Assembly: GCA_947034885.2 (NCBI GenBank)
Contig: OX344754.2
Location: forward strand, 6,951,001 to 7,015,000
Length of the DNA stretch: 64,000 nucleotides
Direction of reading: 5' to 3'
Source of the DNA: Thuidium tamariscinum
Lineage: Eukaryota; Streptophyta; Bryopsida; Hypnales; Thuidiaceae
In this document: positions 46,949 to 60,900 of the stretch, one piece after another
Position numbering within the stretch: the stretch's first letter is position 1
How the letters are laid out: each line of letters starts with the position of its first letter
Notes under the pieces: model-generated
Databases searched by the model: none
The model's input: the letters and a program-made list of their open reading frames with translations, nothing else
Told to the model about the DNA's origin: nothing
Translations under genes and position numbers: made by a program

Positions 46949-49900
46949 CTATAGGTTGCTACTTGCTAGTAGTAGCTTCACTTCATCAAAACTGAAACTT
47001 GGAGCATGTATATATTTGTCATCCTCTAAGTTAGCTTTGCAAAGAAACCTAAAAACATAATACAAATGCTTGCAGTTCACCCATGATTTCCTACTACCAA
47101 GTGCAGCCGTACTCATTGTTATAAAGTCTTCACAGGTACAAGCAGGAAAGTCCGAAATAGTGATTCGATAGACTTTGTAGACTGGAAATATACCAGACTT
47201 CAAAGTTATCACTCTACCATAGCCAGGGTATGGAATAACAATAACGGATTCAACGACAACTTTCAAGTTTCGTGCTGTCTCCCATTTGTTGCGGTGGTCA
47301 ACAGTAGGCACATTAGGGTTACGTCGAACGGTCCTCCCTAGCCGCTTTGTGGGATGCATGTCAGCATTCGATGGCTGCAGATCACTATCATACTGCTTTG
47401 GATGAAGTAAAGGCACACCTTTCAATCTACTTTCTTCGTTGAAGAGGTGGAACACTCTGTCACTACTCTCTTCAGTTTGCAATTGAAACCCTGCTTCTTC
47501 TAAAGAAAGTATCTCTGATTTTGTAAGATGCGTCCCACATGCTACAGGCCAAATATTTGGGAGAGATGGCCAATCGTGAACCCACTTCACTTTAGAGCCT
47601 CCAGCACAACGAAGAAGATCATCTGCACAAAACCAAAAATCAAAATTAATGATGGCCTTCGTTCCATACTCTGTCATGCGACCATTGTAGGTAGGTGCTG
47701 CTGTTCCATTCTTCTTCAACTTGTTTATCTTAGCTCCACATTTCTTCTTCATTCCGACTTGAACTCCATAACAAGTCTTCCCTTCCTTCTTACACCTAGC
47801 AATGTGCCATAAAGAAGGGTTGCAGTCAGTTTCAACTATTTGGATAGCATGAGGACATAGTGTACTTGGTCCTCCTTCTATTGGCGTTGGTGTTGATGCG
47901 CCTCCTTCAGTGCGTGCTCTAGTTGAGCGAGTCTCAACTCTAGGTGCTGAGAAATTCACAGTATCATGGTGGTGAGAGTCACCATCTGATCCAGGTGGTA
48001 GATCCAATTTGCGCTTTGTGGAGCCAAATACTTCTTCACCTTCCAAGTGGGGGACCCTTGTTGTCAATAGGTCAGCTCCTGGTAGTTTTGCAATGGCCTC
48101 TGCAAATTTTGTTGGATCTTTTAAATGTTTGGCAACTCGAAGGCGAAGTTCATCCAAATGGGGACCAGTGCCAGATGCATACCCCTGGAGGTATGCCCAA
48201 TAATTAGTCGATTGTTGAAATGCCCGCATCATGTCATCTATAGTGGCAACATACAAACAAGTTCCTCTCTTTCCAGACATTTGTAGCCACTTGTTGTGAA
48301 CTGTCTCTGCTAAGTTGCATGATGGCATTTCAGTTAGTTCTTCTAAGTTGAGTTTCTGCACAAACAACAACAATTTCAATTGCTAAGGTAAGGGTTCTTT
48401 GGTCCCGAAATGCCTCTTTCAAAAAATAAAAATAGGATATCAATTATTGATATAAGAGCAAATTCTATAAATGAAAATTTAAAGAAACTAAATGAATGAA
48501 AACTTCATACCCATAATACTTGTCTATAAACAGAGAAGTTAAGCATTCATATATAGAAAATCAAAATGAAAGTGAAAAATCACTTACTAACTGCAAAAAG
48601 CCACCCCATTGCCGATAACGGAAGTACCAGAAACCAAGCCAATCGTCTAGTTGCCGAATGGAGTCCTCTGATGCAGCCCTTGAAGATAGCCACCAACCCT
48701 TGATTCCTAGGTATCTCTCTTCTGCTTCTGCCATTGAGTTTGCATCCTTGTATTGTTTACAAAGCTTCTTGTGAGTTTCTTGGAGCTCTAGTCGAATGTG
48801 CTTCTCTGTATGTCTGTTCAATGATGTCGTCCAATGAAGTAGACAAGAGCGCTCTCGATCTTGCATTGGCTCATGTTTGTTGCCACTTCCATATACCACA
48901 CGAACAGCATGCCAGTTGGCCATTGCATTGTCAGCCATGAAACCTTTGAAATTTGGTGATGAAATTCCATGGCGCGCCATTACAGAGTTAAGGGATCGCC
49001 ACATTTGCTCTTGTGATTGAGCGTCCTCACTCATCATGTCACAAACACATATAGTTTGGACTCGACAAAACTCAGAGTCACAGACATGGGCAGCCATAGA
49101 CGTCCATCCTTTTACCCTTTTCACATGATCAAACATGCACCAAGAATTCTGTAAGTCTCCACCAAGTTGCATACGCCTAACCAAATCCACCCCGCTTCTT
49201 GGACCTTCCTCAGACATTTTGAAAAGGTAAACCTTATCCTTCCCTTGGCCTGGGAATACACTATCTTGAATAAAAGAATATGTGCTTCTCATTTTTAATG
49301 ACATAATGTTGTCAATGGGTCCCCCACTTGTATTGTGACGAAAAGTAGAAATGGTATTTCTAATACTTGGTGAGCTGAATATCCGAAACTTCTCCATGAC
49401 TGCTTCTAAAGCCTCTCCGCGAAGGGGCTTCAAATCTCTTTGCAACCCATCTTCACAAAATAACTCAGATGCTAGAAACTCTTTACCAACAGCAAGACTA
49501 ATGGCCGAATTGGTTGCAGATGGTGTTTTAGAAACCTGCTGACCAATCAGAGATGTTGTTCGCTCAACAGAATCATGACAAATGCCCCTACCTACAGGAT
49601 GGTTGTGATGGCCAACATGGATACAAGCTCTCGGAAAACCATTAGAGTTCAAGACTCTATACATGCGACAAGGACATATAGACTTGCAAGAAGGAGAAAC
49701 CTTACAAATCCGACATACAAGATTAGACTTCGCTGGAGATTGGTTCCCCACAACAAAGATAGTAGGTGACGATCCCTCCCACTCAGTCTCGTTTTGACTT
49801 CCGCCTCTCCGAACTCTAGGGCAATCTGGATTCTCACAAACTAAATGGCCAACACACAAAGAGTAGCGGAACTTAAGTCCAAAGTCATTAGCAATGTTTG

Positions 49901-50717
49901 TAGTGTGTGTATGGGTCCAATTATGGCCATCAAACTTTCGGTCCATGCCCTCTAGTTGTCGACCTACAGACAAAGAAGATGTTGATCTTGTCAGACCAAC
50001 AGAAGAAGATGCTGGAGAAGAAATAGGAGGCAACTCAAAAAGAACATCTCCATTAAATGACTGAGGAAGATGAGATACACATTCACATCGAAGTGTATTC
50101 AAGTCTAAGAACTTCAACTCATTTCGTGCGCGTGGTCGATTCTGTAAACTTTTAAGGCACTCAAAAACACTTTGAAACTTGGATGCATTCTTGGGACTTA
50201 TAAGAGGTACTTTGCTACCATGAGCGCTCTCGTTCAATACCAAATAAGTGTCATCATCCATCTCAAGTATAGGAGACAACCGAGGAGCCAACTCTCTAAT
50301 CGCTTCACTAACAAGAATAGTATCATCATCTGAAGACTCAGTAAGAGTAACGTGACTATGATCTTGGGGCTCTACTTTAATACGAGTTTCCCACGGAATT
50401 TGTATAGAAGAGGTTGCAAACCCAAGTGTGAGAACATCTGTTGACACCAATCTAATGACATTTGGAGTACCAAATACATGGTATTTTCCTGGGGCAAGTC
50501 TCCAAACATCTCCTTCCTCATTCTTGAACTTTAGTTGCATGATAGTTGATACAATTTCTACTCCCTCGGAATCGAATAGCTCCTCCTCTACACACATAGA
50601 TGTCAACTTTAGATTGAATCTCACACTAAGAATTATAGAAGATACCCATGCCACACCATCATCTCCGCAAGGAAATGAAATAGGAACACTCAAACCATCA
50701 CCACGCACCACAGCCAT
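46949..50717 (-). CDS. MULE-like transposase with SWIM zinc finger
   Basis: Two exons, 48588-50717 and 46949-48355, join in phase 0 over a 232-bp GT-AG intron to give about 1,178 residues. Residues 290-375 form a cysteine/histidine-rich DNA-binding region (CENPDC, CRIC, CPCRMY, ACIHVGHHNHP) like the WRKY-GCM/FLYWCH zinc fingers of MULE proteins. Residues about 530-640 look like the MULE DDE core, with a likely second aspartate in FMADNAMANWHAV (about residue 596) and RSCLLHW after it. Residues 1116-1141 are a SWIM finger (CTC ... CKH). An IKVEPQD motif near residue 113 is a possible SUMO site. The frame is intact. It should act in the nucleus on the element's own ends. A domesticated protein is the alternative, but the surrounding termini favour a transposase. 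Confidence 0.82.
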
Positions 50718-51969
50718 GTCTATTCTTGGATTACCATACAAACTATAGACTTGTACTCAAACAATTGCGCATTGGTGCTAGTGCTAATTCTAAAATTCTA
50801 AGATGTTGAGGTTTATGATATGAATACAAGCTAAATTCCATACTAGTATTCTTGTCGTTTAAACTTGATATTCAATGGCTTAGGCGCCATAGTTCTGAGC
50901 ACCGCCAAGAATTGCGTAATTATATATTGCAGCCGTTGGCATTCATATGACAATATAGTGCCACATTTAGAGATTATGGCGTGTCAGAAGCCACCCAAAT
51001 TAATTATTTTGGGTGATTGTAAGAAACACTTGTATTATTTGTTGTATTTTTAACAATACTCATGATTTTTTTGAGGAGTACTTTGAAATTAAAACACTAT
51101 TAAAAAAATTTTAAATGATTAATGTATACACCTCTAAGACAAAGGTTTTCACCAAAAAAGATGGATAGAAAATTTTTCAAAGTAGGAGAACTTGGAGAGT
51201 GCCAAATCTGAAGTAAATAGGTACTTTGATTCAAAAATTAATTTAAATAGTATAAATAAGTTACACAAGAAATAAAAACCGGCTATTTGTAACAACTTTA
51301 TGGAAATGGTAAATCATCAAAAAACCCATGAAAAGAACATTTTATATATTCAAAATGCAAGTAGAAAGAAGCTCACTTTGTAGACTTCTACACCACATAG
51401 AATTAACTATTTTTGAAATTCCTTGGTGAAAATTTGAATTTCTATAGTAGAAAGCACTCTACAAAATTTCACAATATAACTTGTCAAAAAAGGTTTTCAA
51501 TAGTACTAAAAACCTCCAAATTATCAAGTGTGACATACATTCTGGGCTTATTTTTGGATTGTAAATTATTTTTGAAAATTATCAAAAAATTACGGAAGTT
51601 GCATGATAGTCATCAGTACCTTCACAATAAATCTTAAGTCATTCGGAGTTAAAACTCAAAAGTTATGGCCAAAAAATTGATCAGGATGCAACATGTGACA
51701 CAAAATAGTACAAGTGTTTTTTGCAATCACCCTTCTATAATATAGATTTGATAATTTGAAATCCAAGAATTTATGAGAGGTGGTTCAACAAAAAAAATTA
51801 GATTTTGAATGACCGTTTCAATGTTATTGATTTGAATTTTATTTTGCCTTCATCTTACTTCATTGCGTGGATGAAAATACATTCATTATTTTTGAGTGAT
51901 GGTATGTAATGGAGAGTTTCTAGAGGAAGAAGTTCATTTACTGTTCTCATAGTGAGTTTGTCTGTGAGG
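50718..51969. promoter_or_regulatory. Divergent intergenic region between the two element genes
   Basis: About 1.25 kb separates the two divergent start codons and should hold both promoters. The sequence is AT-rich without obvious repeats; no specific promoter element was identified. Confidence 0.4.
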
Positions 51970-54900
51970 ATGCCAGAGGGTTCTTGTAGAAAGAGACGCA
52001 AGCGTGGTTTGCTTTTTTCTAGCAAAAAACAATTAGAGAAATCAAAGATGGTAAGACACTTATGTAGGATTAGTGGAGCTGAGATAAGTAGCACTGTTCG
52101 AACCTTGTCCTATGGAGATCATAGAGTTGAATTTGGAGATTTAGGATCTAGAGTGAGTTCAATAGAGAATAGTGATGGAATGAACACCACCAAGCTTGAT
52201 AGTGTGGACGAGAATGAAGAGAACTTACGCCAGTCAAATGCAAGAAAGAATGCCATCTTGCTAACAAGTGTAAATTCTGTAAGTTGATTCATTTGTTGCT
52301 TTAGCTAGAGTCCAAGTCAAGTAGCTTGTACAAAAGCAGTTGCCTGTCTATTTGTGTAACATCTATTTGCATTCTAATGATTACACCAAATGTTATTATT
52401 GTGTAGAATGATGTAATTGTGCCTATTTGTTCTAGATAGTACATGTAGGATTAAATGCTTTGAAAGATTTGAAGACCTGTAAAAAAAATGGATTATCTCA
52501 ATAACTTACAAAAAATACGATAGTTATTATGATAATGTGATTGATACTGATTAGGATATGAAATAATAGACATGTACTAATTTATGTTTGAAATAATACA
52601 TAATATGACATACTCCGTTGGCATGATTTTGAATACATATTCTAAAGTAGGCTACATTGGATAGGATAGAGTTGATTTTAGAAGTAGTAACTCAAAGCCT
52701 CCAAAACAACTATATCAATGGATTTCTTATAAAATAGTATAGCTCCAGCAATATAGCAAGTAAACTAAATCTAAATTTATTACTATCACCTCCATCTTTT
52801 AGACAAATTTTTAGATTGATCTCAAAAATATCTTCAATTATTGAGACCTTTAGATAAGGAATAGATTCAAAAACAAATTAATCCTTTAAAAAACGAACTA
52901 AAGTTCAATTGTTCCTTCGATTTTTGACATTTGTCTTTCTGTGGAGGACACTTTTTTTATTTGAACACAATGTCAACACGGTGAATTAGTAATTGTGCTT
53001 GCTATAATAGATTGATTGTACAGGGTAAATTGCCTTCAAACCCTAGTAAAAGATTTCCTCCAATCCCTAATCAGGGATTACCTCCAAGCCCTAATCAGGG
53101 ATTACCTCCAAACCCTAGTGGAGGCTCACTGGCGCTTGTTTCTTAAACGTTTACTCCTTCCTGGAGTCGTCCTACTTATGCGGATCTGAAGCTTTTGTTT
53201 ATTCTTGATTTCAGAATATGGATGATTGTGTTCGTGCGGCCCCACAAGAGCTGGAGCATGAGGACGGTACAGCAACTGCGCCACTTGACAAGCCAACTGC
53301 GCTACTTGACGAGCAAACTGCTTGTACAATTTTGGTACGCTTTCAAATTGCTTCCTTGTTTTTTTGGAGGTCTTATTGTATGATTATAAGGATTGAGTAC
53401 AAGGTTTAGGTTCAAATTTTTGAAGCGCTGATTGACCAATTTCTACTTTAGGATTGTAGATCGTAAATCAATCCTACTGCAAAGTTAATCATTGGGAAAA
53501 CTTTCTTTTTGTTCAAAAATCTGCTAGTACTGTACTGAGCTAGGTTAACCCCATTTCCATCTGTGCCCCCAGCAACCTAGGTTTAGCAGTCTGTAGAGGA
53601 TAGGCCAGCCCCCCAACAACCTGCCGTAGATGTGTTCAGCGAGTTTGCTTACGGTCCCAACGATTAGTGATAATTAGGGGAGCCAGCTCGATTTAGAGAG
53701 AAATAAATTCCTATGTTTAGAAAAACATTATTGGTGTTTAGATTCTTTGTCTAGCTTGAGTACTATTCTTCTGTCTTGCATATCCAGGGTTGGGTTGCTT
53801 GTAACTTAGATCTCGTGGTCTATTATAAAACTACAAAGAAGGAAATATGAACTGGAAACCTTGAGGAGCCAACGGAATCAGAATTGCATCTCGAGGTTGC
53901 TCCATTTCGAAATTGTTGTCGCATGCAGTGCATTTACAACTTAGGGTGTCAGTTCTTTTGCACCTCCTCGGAACCCGAGTAGCCTGAGGTCTGTTCCGAA
54001 GAGCTAATGGAACCTCCCTGAGCTTCGGCATCCTGCAGCGGCCCTGCTTTCTGGGTGCCTGAGCTTTTGGCCAGCAAAGCCTTGCTTTGTCCTGTGCCGT
54101 GTCTTGGTGTCCTTTGCTTGTGTTGTCGATCTGTTTTGTAGCTAACTTAGCTTTGTTTGCTTCCTTTGATTGGTTCTCCAAGCCACCTGTGGCTGGGGTT
54201 TCTTATTTTACTTCTGCAATGAAATTCTGTTTCATTTGTGCAGAAAATTTATAAAATAGCTAATGGTCTGTCCCAAAGAGCCCCATGATTGTCCTAGAAC
54301 TTTTGGGAAGTGAACATGTTAGCTCTGACCTATTGAGATTAAGGATAAGAATGAGATTCCCAAAGCTAGCTATAAGCTTAAAATGCTTTTTAATTTGTTT
54401 AACTCAAAAAAATTTGGGGCCTGATGAACCTCACTTGGGTTTGGAGGAGTGTTCTGAGGTGAGTTAGGTCCTCGTAGTTTTCTTAATTATTATCTTGTCT
54501 TTCTCATCCTTTCTCAAGCCATCAGTAGTTTAGCACATGTTGAACCTTCACCAACCAAAAGATGAATTCAAGCATGAATTCCTATTTGTTAATTCTCAAG
54601 CATACATGTTGACCTTGCAACCATTACAAGAAACACATCTGATTCTATATTCATGAAGATGTGCATGAATACCAAGAGTCTCAAAACTAGAGTGCTGGAT
54701 TGTTAAGGCTTGCAATTTCAATTCAAGCTTTGAACTTTTTGTTTTCTAATTGTTCTTTATTGTGGCTTGTCTTTATTTATCCCTCATATGCTGGTAAATT
54801 AAACATCTCAAGTAGGGTACCTAATAGATTTTTTGATTTGAAATTCAGATCCCTGCTTTATGTGGAAAAGCAAAGGAGATTTCGATGGAGGATAACAGTC

Positions 54901-57900
54901 TTCAGGTTTGAAGCTCATCAAATGGTTTGAATTAGATATGGATTGTTTTGTTTTGGTTAGGAAACATATATGGTACTCCCTTTGTCCCACTAAAAGCTTC
55001 CCAAATTCTTCTTGCAAAGCCTGTAAATCAACCTAATTAGTAAGCTTTTAGTGGGACACAGGGAATTCTAATCATTTTAGAATCATTAATAACTTGTGGT
55101 ATTTCGCTTGTAACTTTGGCAATTTATTAATGGGAGCATCATTGCTAAGCATTGGTCTTCCTCATATCTTATAGAAGAATATTTTGGCTTCATTATGTTT
55201 TTTTTTAATTGCATCACAAGGTTTAGTGGAGAACTGTAATATGCTCCTCGAAACCCAATGAGGGATTTGGGGTGCAAAGAAAGGTTCATAGGGTTTTGAA
55301 GTATTGACCAAATAGAGTCAAATTTTTTATTACAATATAATTGGAATGTTTTGGTAGGATTACTTTGACAGTTTTGATAATGTGAGAGTTTTGGTGAGAT
55401 TACTACACACCCAAACTCCATCTTCCACTTAAATATGTTCACTTCTAATTCTACAAGAAGACAACAATGACTGTTGTGAATATAGGTTTCTTATATGAAA
55501 TTCAATAGGGTTTGAAATTATGAACTATGCTAGTCCTAGTCTCGGATCCGAAGAGCATTTATTTGCTTTCAAACCATAGTGTTCGCATCTTCATTTGTAC
55601 TCTAATGTATTCTCCTTGGATGAAGATTGGTCATAATCAAAGTGCTTGATTCTCCTTTTCGATTCCGAGCCACTTGTTTTGAATCCACAAAATGCAATCA
55701 TTGAAGATCTTAGATATTCTCATTATGTTTTGAAGAGTACTTTGTAATCAATAATTAGATCTAATATATCCATTTTTTTGTCTTTTAGGATTCTCTTTTT
55801 AAAAATTGGGTGATTTTTTGATTGAAAGCATGAAACTTCTCAAATCCATGTCCAATATGGAACTGATTTGAGCCTCTTTGGTTCCGAGGAGGCTTTTACA
55901 AGAAGGATGTGTTGTTGAGGTTTAGCTATTTTAGATGTATGACATTTATTGTATTGATGTAATGTGAAATGTTAGATTTTGAATTATGAAATTGGGGTCA
56001 TTTGCTGAGATGTCAATTTCATTGCAATGAAGTCATGTGGCTATGTTTGATGTTCTAAATTTGATTTGGTATTCTTGTTAGCCACATGATGGTGCTGGGT
56101 CACAGACTATAGAAGATGTTGCAACTACAGTTGCAGAATTGCTAGAAACAACAGAAGGCAATCTTCATCAAACCTTTATAGAGGATCCATCATCCCATGG
56201 TGGCCAAATTCAACAGGTAATCCGAAAGCCTTGGTTAAAAGCTTTCAATACATTCTATTCATTAGTACTTTCATGGTAGTTGTTTGAATTTAATATTGTC
56301 ATAAGCAACTTGATTAATTTTTATATTGGATCTTGAATTTGAATTAGACAAGCCTCTTAAGATGCTAAATACCCTTGTTGGTATTCCGAAGAGGCAGCCT
56401 TGGGTTTTGGAAGGGATGTGTTGATTTCTTATATCTTTGCTCTTCGGAATCCGAAGACCCCAACTAGGATTCCAAATAGGCCTTCTTCGGTTCCGAGAAG
56501 GGTGTGATTGCCTTACTATACCAAATTGCTTTAAATCTAAACATCTTTTCTTGGGCTCAAAAGAGGCCACCTAGGGTTTCGAGGAGACTCCTTGAGTTGT
56601 TTGAATATGCAAGTTTATGAGGTTTTTAAGTTACAGTTAGTGTAGTATGGGTGATATTTTTAGTTGGACTTTTCCAAGCTACTTTGTATCAATGAAGGCC
56701 TAGTTTATTTAATGCCTAGTTGTAGTAAATGGTTATGACTTTAAATCTCATTCGATATCAAATAATATAGGATCTATAAAATTAGGAATGAAATTGAAAT
56801 GCTATGTGATTTGCATTTGTAGAATTTGACATTTAATTTTGAGGAATAATTGAATGAGGTAGTGTCCAAGAATAGGGGATCACAAATCTTGGGAATGTGC
56901 CCTAATAGAATAATAGTTTTCAATAGGATGTTTAAATATGTAATTTAAATTGTCTAAGATGTCTATTGTATGTGCTTAGACTTTATCAGAATTTAGTCTC
57001 AAAGTATTTGTATTGTTATATATTATAACAAATTTGAAATTGAAATTTTTGTGATATATCAGGAACCTCTTGTAACCGATGCCCCTATTGAACTAGAGTT
57101 GACACATGACGAGACTGTGAATGCATTTCGAACAAAAGAAAAACTTGATTTCAACACCATCATCCGCAAGTATCGATTCCAACCAGCAAGGTCTTCTCGC
57201 TTCAAAATCCCACTCTGTCGATTGATATCATTGCCACTTATAAGGCCAATTCTACAGACTGATGTAGTTCGCCTTGAATCTGACTTTGTTCACAGGTATA
57301 TAGAGGGTGATCGAGTTTTTTATGTTTCACTTCACAATGACAAAGGTATGAGCCAAAAGGTGACGGATGAGATTTCTTCTTCTTGGGATGCTATTTGGTT
57401 GGCCAAGAATGCAAAATTTGAGAATGAACTACAAGGCCATGAGGATCGTTCTAGACTATCAGGCTTCATGTTTTTTGTGTGGGATGGAAACCACCGCTTC
57501 AAGGCTTGGACAAATTACATCAACAGAATGAAAGTCGAAGATGAAGACATGCATTGCAAAGTGGATTCTATTCTATTGGAGACTAAGGGATCCACGGGTC
57601 TCTTGATGCATGCAATGAATGACGTCAACAGGTAATAGTTTTTCATTTGTAAATTTGTGATGGTACAATTGATCTAGTGATTATTGGGCTCATGGTTTTT
57701 TTCAAATGAAAGATATATATTGTGCAATTTGAGTGAAATGAGGGACCATTTGTATTCCTAATTTTGATTTTTGAACTTCTTAGGTCTACAGAAAATGCAC
57801 ATGTGAAGACAAATGTTGTGCACCGTCTTCATAGAATCAACACATATGGATCCCTCAAACTTCAAGACTTCAAAGAGTTACTTTTAGAAGATGAATACAA

Positions 57901-60900
57901 AGCTTGTGAGACTCGAATAAAACCGTATCCTTGGCACCCTCTAACTTCCGATGTCTTTATACGGTTTCTTCATCGGTTATGAGTCTATCAATTTATCTTG
58001 TCTTTGAAATTGTAAGCTATTAGCTAAGGTTGAGTTCTCTAACTATATTTTTCTATTGCTTTTGTGATTGTACAATTTGTTTGTAGGGAGATTCTTCCCC
58101 AATGATTTGTGCTTATTAATTAAGGATTACATATGTTCTTTATTTGCTAGCTTTGTAGTATACATACTTTCATTTTTATAAAATCATGTAGTATTCTATT
58201 ACTTTCATGGTGCAACTTGTTTAGTTGCCATATAATTTTTGGATAACTTGCTGAAAATGGACAATGTCATTCATCATGTAAATAAATTTAACTTTGTGTA
58301 TTATTGTATTGTAGCAAGAAGTGTCTGCGGCTGCTGAAGAGGCAGCTAGACTATACGAAGAGCGAACACTACCAATTGATAGGACATCGAGGGCACTAGA
58401 AGAAGCAATGACAGATGCTACTAATGGGAAGGTGAAATCCCTACGGACCGAGTTCGATAAATTGAGTGCAGTTGGCAACCCCAAGCACGGTCCTCGTTGG
58501 CTTGAAGAGGTTTGTTTTCTACTTCCTTGTTAATTAGGATTTCAAGTGCTTATTTTATTTAGTTTTATTATTTTGATTTCTTCTTTTTCATTTTTCATTA
58601 TCTTTTTCATTTTTCTCTTATGCATAATTTGTCCATGAACTATCAGATTGTGATTCATTGGAGCAAGCATGAAAGGCCAGATATGACATTGGATAAGCTA
58701 CAAAGTATAGCTGCAAGCATTGTTCAACCAGTTTACAAGAGTCGTTGGTTATCTTGGTGGAACTCTAGTGAAATGAATCGTGGAGCTTTAAGATTTCCTA
58801 TTCCAATTGCAACAGAAGACAAATTGAAGGCATGGCTACCAAAGGCTACGTTTTGGGCTGAGGTAGGACTTCTATCTAGGTCCATTAGTTTCTATGATTA
58901 ATTGAAAACTAATTTTTCAGATGTCCTATTCCTTTTCATTATTTCCTTTTGAGATGTTGTATTCTTTTTTCTTTTTTAGTGCTCTCATGCTATCATTTTA
59001 ACAATTATCATCAATATTTTTTAATTTTATTCTACATTTTTGTCATGCAGCTTGAAGAAGCAGCTTGTACGTGGATTAAAGCAACTCTTGAATCAGAGCG
59101 TATAGTTGTTGATTGGAATGTCGATGAAGGAATGGATAATATTGGTGACTATGTGGAACGCTACAGGATTATACTTTGGGATCATGCTTTCTATTCTTTC
59201 TTTGTGAAGAGTGGAAAGTACTCCCGTCTCTTACCATTCCTTGGCCAAGAGGGATGTGAGCAAGCTATGCAACGTTGTGTCTATAGGTATTTACATTTGT
59301 TAGTTTCTTCAATTAAGTATTCATTTCTGGTATCTAATGGCAATTTTAGTTTTCTTAATTCATTGTACATCTTTCCATTATTATTTTACAATATCTCATT
59401 TATTATACTTTTTTTTGTGTCTAATGAGGTGTTTTTTTTAGGTATTTCTATCGTGAGTTGGCTGCTAAGGGAGGGATTCAAAAGCGTGCTATACCCAAGC
59501 TTCTTGGAGCTTGGACTGATAAGAACCTACCTTCTTGTTTTTTCACAACAACTCAAATTCGTGGTTTTTCTCTACCAGAGCTAGTAGACTGCCCTTGGTA
59601 CATTGAATGTAGGAGGACATATGCACCAGCAGAGGAGCAGAATGCAAAAGAAGAAGCAACAACTAATAAGGCTATAGTAGAGGATTTGTCTTTTGAGGAG
59701 GAAGAAGAAGTTGCCCAACCAATTCCCGACCCAAAGAAGAAAAAGGGAAGAGTTCAAAAGAAGAAGCAACCCGAGAAGAAAGCCCCTGCGAAGGTCACTA
59801 GATCTTCTTCAACACATCAAGGTGCCGCATCTTCGGCTCGTTCTGATGTGCCTGCTTCAGAGTCACATGGTGGTCTTGGCAATTCTAAAGTACCATCGGA
59901 GTTTTTTGTTCCTTCTCAATGGCAGGCAGCTAGTTCCCTTCGCTCGGAGACAATAACTAGCGATGTAAGCCAACTCATTCTTCAGTACTCCATTCGAGAT
60001 GCAATGGACTACATGATGAAAACTCGCACACAATCTCCGCAACAAGTGCAGATTCTAGACTTTGCTAAAAAGGTAAGGATACTTTTGTAATTGGTATTTT
60101 CAATTGTTGGAGTTCTATGCATTATTTTTTTTTGGTTTCTGATATTTTTGTATAAAATGATGTAGGCAGGCAGAGGACGCACTCGTTGCTTTGGTGGTGT
60201 GGCAAAGCGTGAAGCATGCCTTGATTTGATAATTGGAGACATGCCTGACGGTCTACCTATCCCCAACATTTCTCATCCACCTCTAAATGTTCCTTCTTGG
60301 AACATTTATAATGATGAGTTTGCAGAGTGTATCTTTGAGTTTGCAAGTGGTACACTTCAAGATGATGGAGCAATATTGCTTTTTTTGCCCGACAATTCAA
60401 AAATTCGTCATTCAGTTGATAAAGATGCTAAGCTGCATGGGTTCAAAGTGCATACTGATTGGTGGGGCGTAAATGAGTTACGTATGACCTCACACAAGGA
60501 CATCAACTTCACGGTAAAGATTTGTTTTCAATTGATGTATCTATGTTTAAAATTCTTTATGTTTCAATTTTTGAAAACTCAATGTTTATGTACAGACAAA
60601 ACGCTTTTGGATTGTCCTATACATCCGAGTTATGTTTAAAAAGACAACGATTGAGTCAACATTTTCCGTGGAAAAAAATCAAGAGCTTAGTGGACTTGCT
60701 ACGGACATATGTGGTAAGAATTAGGCCACATATAACAACTTTCTTCAATTTAGATGTTTGTTATAAATTTGTCAATTGTGATTTAATCTTGGCTATGTGA
60801 ATTCCATTTTCCTATTGTCATTAAATGTCTACTCCATTATTAGAAATTGATTTTGTAGTGGCCATGTGGAACTCATTTCAATATACCCTCATTTTTGAAA

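Noticed and set aside
53831..54181. 116-codon minus-strand frame
   Set aside because: Lies in an intron of the methyltransferase-like gene and has no recognisable domain.
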